DNA of 64,000 nt from Theristus sp. LFF4_11 (Eukaryota; Nematoda; Chromadorea; Monhysterida; Xyalidae), in assembly GCA_030248135.1 (NCBI GenBank), contig JASANC010003433.1, positions 62,001 through 126,000 of the forward strand, in the 5' to 3' direction. This document shows positions 23,801 through 35,800 of the stretch, one piece after another (within the stretch, counting starts at the first letter, position 1; every line of letters begins with the position of its first letter). The position numbers were made by a program, and so were the translations under genes. Under the pieces are notes generated by a model, which worked only from the letters and a program-made list of their open reading frames with translations, was not told the DNA's origin and made no database searches.

Positions 23801-26800
23801 GAAGTTCTGCCAGATTTTTTGGAAAAAAAACAAACCTTTTTCAGGCCAAATCACGCACGTATCCACCGAAGTAGCCTCCACCAGTCACCCGAATGTCGCC
23901 AGTATGCAGCATGCATTGACGAAAAACGGAGCTATGGTAGGTTATGGAACTGGCTGATGTTCAGTGCTGATGTTTTAGATATTTGGTTTATTTTAACTGA
24001 TTATCTTTCATCAGATGTCTATCAAACAATGCACAACATGATCCGTTGAATGTCCAATCCAAACCGAGACACCTTCCGTCTGCGGGAATTTTTATACATG
24101 TGCCTCGTTTACATGCATGTCATTCATAGAGCACTGCTTGGTTGGTTGACATGAAACACACAAGGTTGATTGGTGCAAAAATGAATGATGAAAAGAAAAC
24201 TTGGGTTCTGTCTGGGGATGTTTATAATAGGAGTATAAACGCTGTAATACCGCAGCGTCGATTCTGAGTTGCCAAGTCAAGCATCAAACTGCAATGTAAT
24301 GGCGGTGGATCCCGAGATTATTCCATTGATCTACTTGCGACATTATATCCCGCGCATTTCGTCGCTCGCAGAACAATCGAAAAAGCTCACACGTTTTTAA
24401 AGCAAATGACGTCATTTTAGTCCGGACACGTTTGAACAAAATTCACAATATATTGCCCTAAAAAGCTGGAAAAAAATAAAAAAAAACCCAAGCAGGCGGC
24501 GACGGGCACGAGCGGCACACGGCTCGGCGGTCCCATACCGCTGCCGGACATTGTGCGCAAGGAGGCGACGGCCGGCGGCGCTTCCTCGGGCAGCAGCGCG
24601 AAATACGCCGCTGCGGTGAGCAGCATGAATCAACAGGTGCAGTCGTTGCTCAGTAAACAGATGCAGTTGCTCGCGTTGCAACAGCAGCGCCACAAGATGC
24701 AACAGCAGATCGAACAGGCGACCGCGGCGGCCGCTGATGCCGGTGAGACTTTTGCAGGGCGCAGCCCATTGCACTGCGAATGTGATGCCGTGCGCTGATC
24801 CGGACGTGGTGCGCGGAGCTTGCCGTACCAAGAATCAGCGCAGTTGGCAGACAATTCGCAATTATAGGTGTGTTCCGAATCCAATAAAAGCAGTCAATGA
24901 ACATCCAAATGCACCGCCGGCAGGCGGCAGCAACGCCGCCGCAACGATGACCGCCAGTGCTCCCGCGCACACCGTGCTGAGCGCACCGGGCGGCACGACC
25001 GTGCTCGTGAACCCGCCGTCGACGACGGTCACCCTGGCGCCCGCCTCGGCGACGCCGCCCGTCTCGACGCAGCCGAACAGTGGCGCCGGGAGCGCGTCGA
25101 CGTTCGGCGTGCCGACGACGCCGAAAACGACGCCGTTCATGACGCCGACGCCGCTGTCGCCGTCGCAGCTGTCGCCCGTGCAGTCGCACTCGATGTGAGG
25201 GTGTTTTTTTGAGAATGAATTTCAGGGCGCTGTTCGCGGCCTTGTTTTTGGAGACCGTGAATTTCGGCCGCTTTTTTATTGGGGCTACTGTGTCTGTGTG
25301 CGGTTGCTGTGTGTTTACTCATCAGAAATGGTGTGCCATCATGGAGGGAGTACAGAGTGGCTGAATAGAGGAGCGATCGCCGGTTTGACGGTGCAGACCG
25401 TTGTACACCACACCAGCGCACGCGTCTAACGTGGCGGTCGTATGATGGATGACGTCTCTGCTGTCTCTCGAAGGCGGATTGAGCAATCAGTTTTTTTTGT
25501 GTGCGTACGTACGGACACGACACGTAAAAAACGGCCACACGATTTAGAAATTGTGGTCGTATGCACCATATCTCAGTGCATTACAATTTCGAACGACGTC
25601 TGTGCGTACGGACAAACAAACTGAATGGTGTTTTCGCCGTGAATCGGTTTCCACTGAACAGACTATACTATGTTGTTTGACTCTGTTCGACAGGCTGGTA
25701 ACAGACGACGACCGCGAGACGGCAGCCACTGAGCCGCTGCAGGCGACAGCGAATGGCGACCGGCGCGGTGAGAGCGAGCGAGCACCGATGGAGTCGACGA
25801 TGCTCGCCGGCGAGCTGGCCGATGAGGTACGGTGATTCCGGTGGATCGTGGCTGTTGAATGAACGTTGATTGGTTGATTGGATTGGTTTTAGTCGACACG
25901 TTGGAAGTGTCAGGCATATGCACTAGGAAAAGCAGTTTCCAATCCGACAAAGCTGGACACACAGGCAATGAACTAGGCACTCGGCCATACTGTAGCTGCT
26001 TTGCAAAGGGGCATGTGCTGATTAGTTTTGCTAGAATGACGCATCAAATGAGCATATGGTGGTCATCTCATGTGTTCATCCGTTCTGTCGGACAAAATTG
26101 ACGAATTGCACCAATGTATGTTTTTCTTCATTTTCAGCTGATTACTAGTAACGAGTGTTTGATGTCGAAAGATCTACTGAGCACACCGCCGCAGCTTGTA
26201 TTGGTCGTTGATCGTTTGAAAGCTTCTGGTTTGTTTGAATTTCGCTTCAAGTTCCATGAATGAGGTTTAGATGCTGCGTACAGCAGCAATCCACACGCGT
26301 TCAGTGTAACATCGCACCGTGTGCCAGTGTGTTTGTTGGTGCCTGCGCAAACATTGAACGCCTGAATGCACGTGTGTGAAACGGAAAGCTCACCGGTTTT
26401 CGAACCAGAAGTTTCGAATGCTCTCGATTTCAGGTGCCGCGCGCCCCTCCGTCGTGCTTGACTTCGGTCGACCGATCTTGCTGACGGACTTGATTGTGCC
26501 TGCCTGCAGCGAGCTCGCCTCGGTTTGCATGGACGTTTGGCTTCGGTTCGTTCGCATCGACGTTTTTGTGTTCTTTTTTCTCTTTTCAGCAGGTTGGATA
26601 GATGTGAAAATCGGGCATTTGAGCGCAGTTCATTTATTCTTCAATCGCAGGGGCGAAGCGGAAGACGGCCAGAGGCTGTTGGTCGCCACCGACATCACCA
26701 CTCGCACCCTGGCGCTGTCCGATATTCAGCCACCGGTGTTTTGTCGCTATTTGAAGGTCAGCGTTCGTTGGTTTTGGCGGCTTGCCTTGGGACAGTTATT

Positions 26801-29800
26801 TTGCATTTTGCATTGGTTTTTTGTCGTTTTATTATCAAGCAGTGCATTCGTCATTGCCTTATATCCTTTAAGTACCTCTCTCGTAGAAATCTGTCTGACC
26901 GTCTGTTTGACAATGTGTGTGTTTTCAGCTGGTTTCATTCTTAATCTCCGCAAGGCAAAGAAAGTCACGATGGTCGGAATATCGTGTTTTTTTTGCCTAT
27001 CACACTTGATTTGGATCTGGTGTTGCACACAATGCGCGCACGTCGCAAGCGTGGTCTGCCAGTAGCCAGTGTGTTTGTTTTGTAGATCGTGTGTCAACAT
27101 CAGATTGATAGCAGGTGGGAAAACAAAGTGTCCGACGCTCAAACAACGAACACTACCATTGATCAGTGCCCTATTTTCAGTTGACCTACGTCTGTCGAAC
27201 GGGTCTACCACCTTCATTCCGTCTCCCGCTGGGCGCGTATTTCGGGCACCGTTTCGTGCAACCGTGGCAGCTGCAGCTGTGGGCCAGCGGTGGCACTTCA
27301 ATGGATCGCCTGTTAGCATTGCAGGTATGCCGTGCGCGTTGGAACATGTCATACGTGTGACGTGTTGTTTGCGGTAAATTGATTTTCATGTTTTTTTTGA
27401 GCAGCTGGAATCAGGCTAGAGTCAGTTCTGAAAACATCCAAAATTGTCTGATCGTGCGGTGGTAGTCGACGCTTGAGCAGCCTTTGACTGGTCGCATCAA
27501 AATCCATGTGCAACGAAACATACGCGTGCATTCAGCGAACAGTATTACATCTGCATTTGTAGATTGTATGATTGTATCCCTTTCTGAAACAAAATCATCA
27601 CTGTGTCTCACACGTGAAAAGTGTGATGATCAAAACTGCCGGAATCACGTTCTCCATCCAACGTTCTTCTACTTCGCCAGCACCCGATCGACATCGACCA
27701 ATTGCAACGCTTGGCGGACGACATTGAGTGTCGTCATTCGATAGCGAGCGATCAACTGCGAGTCGAGTTGCATCGATTGTACCGCATCAACCGGGCGGCC
27801 GAGTCGTTGCGAGCCGGAGGCACGGCGGCGATGATGGACGCTGCTGCGATCACGAGGGCGAACGTGACGTGCAACGAGGCGGTCATTCGGCAGCTCTATG
27901 GTACGGAATGGCCGAGTAAACATGGCAGCTTTTTTCAGGGTGCAAGTAGCGCGCGAAATATGAATAAACGAAAAAAGACGTTCAGAAACCGATTTGTGTG
28001 TCAAATTTTTAGCTAATTGATTCTCCGTGCTATTCTGTTCATTCTTTCTCCCTTGTACACACGATTGTTAATTATCTTGGCATTCTTGTAAAACACAACT
28101 CCTAGTCCGCGACTGATCCAGCCTTGATGGAGAATACAAGGAGTGCGTTATTTATTCGGTTGCACTGTACGCTCGTGCTTGCTGTGTTGTGTGCGACGTT
28201 GCACGCAAACACACTGGCACCGGTGTGCATGTGCTGGGAGGACACGGTCGTGTGCCGAGGTGTTTGCGCGTTATCACACTTCAAACCACGGGAAATAGGT
28301 TTTGAGTTAATTACGTTATGGCCGATTAAACATGTCAGCTTTTTTCAGGAGCGCGCGAATTTTGAATGTAAGAAAAAGACGCTCAGAAATCAAATTGTGT
28401 GCCAAGTTTGACGCGTTTTTTAACTAACGGATCATCCGCGCTATTCTGTTCATTCTTTTCTCGTTGCACACATGATTGGGAATTATGTTTGCATTTTTGA
28501 AAAAGACAACTCCTAGTCTGCGACGGATCCCGCCTTGATGAATTGCCTCCTTTATTCGGCCATACTGTACGTGTTTTTAGTACAGGTTGTTTTTATCCAG
28601 AAGACCTGTCATAGGCGGACAGGCTTGGCCACGGTGGATATTCATTGTCAGTTAGTTAGGTGTGGTAGTTGCTGATTGATGAATCTCACTCGGAATTCAG
28701 CCAATCACTGTTCCAGCTCAGAAACTCAGAAACAGTCAACTTGTACTACACCCTCATTCACAAACAGGCGAATGCAACCAATTGAAAGTCCAGTGGAACT
28801 ACGTGCACCGGTTGCAATCGCGTCTGGTGTCGCATCACCAGAGCACACCGTCGACGTGCAGCACCGATCAACTGCGCGTCACCGCCTATTCACTGTTGAC
28901 GACGCTCTTGAAAACGTCCACCATTGATGCCGCGCTAAACCTGCCCGTCGGTTTTCGTGTTTTTTGTTTGATCTATTTTTCAGAATTTCCAGCATGTTGA
29001 TTGGCTGCTTTGGTGAATGAATGATTGTGTTATTGCATGGTTAAGTGGCATGGGTTGAGCATCCAATGATTATTATTGTTTGTTATCACTATTTTAGACC
29101 CCGACTGGCAAGCAAATACCGCCAGCAACTTGCCTGACATTGAACGAGGCGCTTGCGCTATTCAACTATTTCTGCTACGCGAGTAATCCGCAGTAAGCTC
29201 AGATTTGCTTTTTAATGCCGCACGCTGATTGGCTGTATTTTGATATCAAGTTGCGCTGATTGGTCGCTGAGTCTTTCTAGAAAGAGTGCATGCACAGCAC
29301 GCACAATCACAGACAAACACACAGGCACGCATACGCTACAACAAAAACGTGAGTGTGAATTTTTGCACCATCGCATTTTGTCAAGTTTTACGATAATACT
29401 GAGAAAAACACCGTACATTTTGTCCATAAATTCAGCGCTAAAAATAACTGAACTGAACTGAAAACAGTGTTTGCTAATGCCAAATTTATTATTAGCCAGC
29501 TGTTTGGTGGAATTATTCACGTTGAAAGAATGTAAACTTTCCATTCCAGTGTACAAGTGGTCGCCGCCACTGCGCTGTACCACCAAGGTTCGACGTCCGA
29601 TTGGTGGGGTGCGTTTGTGGTGCAGATTGTGCGCGAGTATTTCTCGAAGCACTCACCGGCACTAACCGATGAGAAGTAAGCGATCCTGATTTGTTTGTTC
29701 TTTTTTTATTTTAATGGTTTTAATTTGACTGCAGCCGATTTTCATTCGGCGATTACAAGAGAAGATTGCAACTGAACACATGCTCTCAATTTTCTGGTCT

Positions 29801-32800
29801 TTCTTCCGAAATAGCCCTATTGACCTGCGGAAATTCTGCACATTTTGTTGATGATCGCATTCGAATGGCAAGCCCAACGAATTTTTTGCAGGCTGTTCCT
29901 GTTGGTCGCGTATCTGGTCACGCACTCGATCAAAAGCCACGCGTTTTCGGTGCTGATTGAACTGCTGCGTTTCGTGGTCACCGTCTGCAAGGAGGGTCAG
30001 TTTTGTGGGTTTTACATATGAACGAAGACACGACTGTGCAGAAGTTTGTTTGGTTTGTCGCCGACTGACATGTTCCAATTGATAGAGGTTTCTGTTGAAG
30101 TCCTCTAGTTTCTGTTGATAGAAGTCCTCCAGGTTTCGTGTGTTTTTACTGAACAAGGCGTAACAATTTGCAGCGCCTGAAATGTCGGCCATCGACTTCT
30201 CGATGCTTCGCTGTGCGCTGTTGCTCGTCGTCACGTGCTACGATGTCGCAAATCCAGGTTCGTTCAGTAGTTTTTTTGTTGTTGAAAAGTCAGGTATGAC
30301 TCATTTTTTTCAAACGTGTCCCACTGAAATGACGTCATGTGCCGCCAAACATGCGCTTGCCGTTCACAGCAAACCAGACTTTCCGTTTAGCCGATTTCTT
30401 CCCGTAAACAAATGGTGAATGTCGAATCAGTCACACCAAACTGACATTTTAGTGCCTGTACTTTACGACTGACTGACACTGCCTGACGAACGGGCGTTTT
30501 TAAAGCAAATGACGTCATTTTAGTCCGGATACGTTTGAATAAATCGACAATAAATATCGAGAAGGCAGATCACAAAATGTGCATGGTTTTCTCGGACTGG
30601 CGCTAAGATTCAAATTTTGAAGCTGTTTTCCATCTTAGTTATGAACCTCCTGTTCAGTTAATCTGAGTGGCTAAATAATCGTGGTGTTTCCTGTGCATGC
30701 CTATCATGTGACAAAATTCGAATCATTCGAATTCGAATCGAAAAATATCCGAGTCACACCACTCAAAAACGCACATCATCAGCCGTTTTTCACCCTCAAC
30801 ATCTCCCACAACACCAACTATGATCTTTTATTTTGGTCCTGGAACTCAATGCGCCCATAGATAGGTAAACAGTTGCATGCAGGGCGCGGGAATTCAAAAT
30901 TGGCAGTGCTCCGAGTTCCCTTAATAGGGCTGAGTCGATTTTGAATTGCCACGTAAAGATTGCATCTGGATACCTTTCACACGTCTGCACACGCATTCAG
31001 TCGCAGACCGGAATTCAAAATTGGTAAAGTGATCCGAGTCGCCCCACTTGAGGCCGAGTCACTTCAGGCGACTTTGAATTGCCACATAAAGATTGCAACT
31101 AGTTTTCTTTTCACAAACTGCACACGCAAAAACAAATTGATGTTGCACAAACTGTATGCGTCCCGTTTTCAGGGAGCAGCGGTCGCCGTGGTGACCGTTG
31201 GTCGTTGCTGGCGGGCGAGCACGCGTACAGCGCCGCCGTGCAGCAGTCGACGGGCGACGGCGACGCCAGCGACACCTCGCGGCACGCACGCAAGCGACTG
31301 GCGCGAAAGTCCGCCTCGAAAGTGAAATGGCTGCCGGCGGCGAACCCGACTGCCAGTGCCACTGCTGCGGCCGGTGTCGCCTCGACGGTGCGCGCTGTTT
31401 TCGATCGTGTAGAGTGCTTTTTTTAGTTTGTTTGTTGAAGTCGAATGACCCAACCATACATGTGCGACGGTGTGCGGTACCGATCTGCGCAGCCCTCAAA
31501 CCGATGTCGCCAAAATGCCACCGCAATTTTTTTTGAGGGCTGCGTATATTGGTAGCCCACAGCGTCGCGCGAATGTGTTCCCCAACTCTCCCGGTTGTTT
31601 GTATCGTAGTAACGCCGGTCATCGGCTCTCCAAAAAGCCGAAGGATCCAAACTTTGGCGCAGTGGCTGTGGGGAATGGTCAGCTAGCCACCGATCCCCTT
31701 GCTACGTGCGAGGAACAGCCTGGCCCCGCTGAGTCCTTGTGCCCCAGTTCTGTGATCTGATCAGTGATCACTAACGACCAATTTATTTTGGTGGTCAGCG
31801 ATTTTTATTTCCCGAAAGGCAGCGAATCCGAATGTGTTTCTGCTGATAAATTGAGTGAGATGAGTGCATATGCAGGGGCAGCAGAAGTGTACCACTCTTC
31901 GGAGGGCGTAGATTTCTTTACGTTTTCGCTCAAGGTCCGAGATTTTCTTTCATAACAATGCCAATATTTTCCTTTCCACCAACGCAGTTCAGCCCAAATC
32001 AAAACGAATAAACGAACGATGATTTCAGGCGATGTTTTTAGCCGGGGCTAACCCAACAAATCAACAAGAAAAAACATTGTACATCATATACAGTCAGTAT
32101 CAGTCAACAAAAAAAAATTTTTTGTCAGTCAACCGCAAGCAAACCGGCGAAATCAACGGTAGATCCGAGCACAGCAACGCCCACTCAACCGTTCCACAGC
32201 ATGCTCTCGCCAAGCGGTCAACATTCCACGTTCACCTCCACTGTGCCACCGCCGACGTCCGCACAAACGTCCAGTTCGCGACGGATAAAACACGCTCGAA
32301 AACGAACGAGCGGCTCGAGCAAACACAGCGGCAGTGGGGTGAGTAAAGCGCGCTCAGATTGACCGGTCAATTCGTGGTACGTGCTGTGTGGTGCACACAC
32401 CAGACGCGCTGTTATCGCACTAGCGCTCGCGTGGCAGCGTTATGTGTGCTGCTGTGCCAGTGTGTTTGTCTGCGATCATTCAACACCACAGGGCACAGAC
32501 AAATTTACAGTTTAAAAAAGCACGTGGCCTTCCGCTGAACGTACCGACACGTTGTGGCCTTGATTTTGGTTTTCCTGATTCCGCATTGATAATAATGAAG
32601 TTTTTTTTAATGAAAATCAACAGATTCGTCTGTCGGTGCCGTCCGACTTGGCAGCGGACTTGACGACGTCATTGCTGGCGTTGTGCGTCGACGATCGGTG
32701 TCCATTCGACATTGCCACTGGTACCGTCGTGCGAAAGGTAAATAAACGGCAACTGCAAAACCAAAAATAGGGTGTGGTGGTTTGCTGCTAATGGGAAACA

Positions 32801-35800
32801 ACGGAGATCACGGAGAAGACCCGGACGTGTGCTAAAAAAGCTGTTTTCTTCTTGCAATTCCGATGATCGTTTTTTTTTGTTTCGCCCCGTACAGCGTAAT
32901 GCCTCCCGAGAAAGCATGCATCCACACGTGATCGCCAACCAATCAGCCGATTGCCTATAATTTACAAAGGCATACACCACGTGCTCACCAACCAATCAGC
33001 GTATTCCCTATAATTGAGAGCTCGACTGCAGTTGTAATTACCCAGATGGACTCTACACCTGACGTGAATGTTGCAGGTGATCTCGCGCACGTACGCTTGC
33101 GCGCAGCCGGCGATCGCCGTCTGGCACGCTGTGGGTGGTGATCGACAACACGTTGAGTCGTTGATCGCCTCGATCATCGGGCAGACGCAGCCGGCGTGGA
33201 CGCGCCGTGCGACCGAGACGATGCTGGTGGACATGTGCGAGCACGAGCAGCGGCACATCGCGAAGCAGCATCACGCGGCCACCGCCGCCTGGGCGCAGCA
33301 CATCAACGCCGGCGCGGTGTGCCCCTTGTTTTGTTTTGTTTTGACATTCGTCTTTTCCCGTTTTCTCATCAGGACAACTACATCCAGCTGTTGCATGGTG
33401 GTTCTCTTTCATCCGGGTGGTGGGACAAGCGTTTTGCGCCGGCGCTATTGTGGGGGTTGGAACGTTGTGACAGTTTTGAGGGAATGCAGAAGAACGTGCC
33501 GCCCACCACCCAGTTCGACTACCTCGGCCAAAAAAAAACTACTACAGATAGTAAAACTCGAAAACAATTGTGGTAGACGAATTTCGTTGCATTACTTTCT
33601 TTCAGACGGCCGCAAGTACGGTGGACACGAGCATGCAGTCGAGCCTGTCAACTACAACTGGTCGGTTTTAATATCGATTTTGATGTTAACCGGTCACCGG
33701 ACACTGTTTTGAAAATGTTTGAACTTTCTATGCGTGGTCTATGGAAAGATTTGGGAGATTTTTGACCAGCCAAGTGATTGGTCGCCAGAATCCATGTCGC
33801 CTGCTCCACCCACTTGGTTGGTTTAGCCAATAAATGGATTCAAACTTACGTGCACTCGCTCTTGAATCCTGACTGGACAATAACAACCGATCGACTTACT
33901 CCAGAACTGGACCAGTCATTGCACCCGGCGCCGATTGGAACGTTCGACCTGAGCTCGTTTGATTTGTCGACGCCGGTCGGAGTGAAACAGTGCCTCCAAG
34001 CGGCCGTTGCGGTGTTGCAGCCGATTGAATTGGTTCGTGCAAGATGAAATCCAGCACTATCAGAGAGCAAAATGAGCTCGTTTTGTGCAGTGGAAGATTC
34101 GGACGTTTGTTTTGTTTTTTTTCTGCAGGAACCACCATCGTCGAAAACCGGCACGTCGGCCAACGCAACAACGGCACAAATTGACGTCGCTATTCGAACG
34201 AAATATTTGAAGCAGTTGTAGGTTTTGCTTATTTTTTTGGGAGTTCGATTGTATTTTTTATTATCTGATGACGTTGATAAAATCTCTCAGTACGGATCGA
34301 CCTAAAGACAGAGAAAGTGCTTCAAAATTAGTTGATTGGTTCGTAACGGTTCGACCATTTTTTTCAGAGCAACGGACTACGTTCACAATTGCCTGAATCA
34401 AGGTGCATCCATTCAGGATATCAACGTTTGGACGGACACGATGCGCCAGATGGAAAAGCGGGTCGCTGCAAAATGTCAAACGGTATGGTCGAATGAATGT
34501 GAATCAGTTGTTGCTCAAGTGGTGTGCTGATGGTTTTTAGGCCCGTTCAAGCAGACGTAAACTTCAAGTAGCGAGAGAGTGGCGATTTAGTGGACTGGAG
34601 AACAACGGATATTACAGAAAAAGGATCACATATAGGATATCACGTATAATTACAGCTAGATAATTACAATAATTGCCCATCATCAACTGTAAATTCACGC
34701 GGTCCCGTCGTCGTCAGTCGTTTTCTAACACGTACTACACAGTGCTAGTCTGAAGACTGACTGTATTCTGTCATTATAGAGTACCATTGCACAAGCACAA
34801 GAACACACATGCGCACACAACACGCGTCGCCGTTGTAATATCGTGTGCGTGTGCGTGTGTGTCTGTCTGTTTGTGGACTGTCTTTGTGACCACTTCATGT
34901 GCATGTCATGTCCATGAACACGTGCCTGGAAACGTCTGCTTGAATAACGGCTGTTCCGATTTTTTTCTTATCTTCTCTCATCCTCCTCCCACTTTTCAAT
35001 GACAGCTGACGCAATACACCGGCGCCATACAGACGTGCCTGAAATACGTGAAGAAATCGGCCGGTTACTATCCGATGTTTGCGACGAGTTCGCTGTCGAC
35101 GACGCCCACGACGGCGGGCGCTGTTAGCTTGCCAAACTCTGTCATCGATACCATGGTACCGGTGGTTGTTCACTGCAGTTTTGAGTGGGCGGCAATGTGG
35201 ATCGTTTGTGCTTTTGTGACACAGAGGTGCAATCGAAACGTAAATCATAGACTGTCAGTTGATTCGCTGATTTTTTAATTCGTCCTAACAGCTCGATGTC
35301 GTCAATCAGTTTGCGAGACTCAAGTGCCAAACGGCACAAATGGCAGTTTGCGACAATCTGTGCTGTGTTGGTTGCACAGTCAAGAGACAAACACACACCG
35401 TCAGCAAGCAACACGGTTGACTCGAATACAAGTCAGGAGCAATATTTCACAAACGCACAGGTGCACGTTGCACTGGCCGGTCAATCGCAAGGCCACGGCA
35501 GTGTGGCGCTCGTCAACGCGCCGTCGGTTGTGCTGGGCACCGTGATGTCAGCGGCATCGACCGCGTCGGGAGAGTACTCGCAAATTGTGGCGCCACCGAG
35601 TGAGTGGATTGAGTGGATTGGTTGATTGGCCGGTTGAGGTGGACCGATTGGTTGATTGAGTGATTGATTTGTTGGTGTGCACGATTGATTGAATCCTGCG
35701 CAGATCGGCTGATTGTGACTGGCGATTTCACCGTGTGCGGCAATCTCCGTGAATGCAGTTCCAATAGAACGTACTGCTGTAAAAATGAAATGCTAGAAGC

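Noticed and set aside
23226..25140. Reverse-strand ORFs (for example 23226-23654, 24650-25189, 36683-37273, 62338-62808)
   Set aside because: They lie opposite GC-rich BIRC6 exons and have Arg/Ala-rich shadow compositions; no domain or splice logic supports them.
31470..31760. 96-codon ORF in intron 46
   Set aside because: No recognisable domain, contains a local hairpin (GCGCAGCCCTCAAA and complement), and exon 46 joins exon 47 in phase without it.
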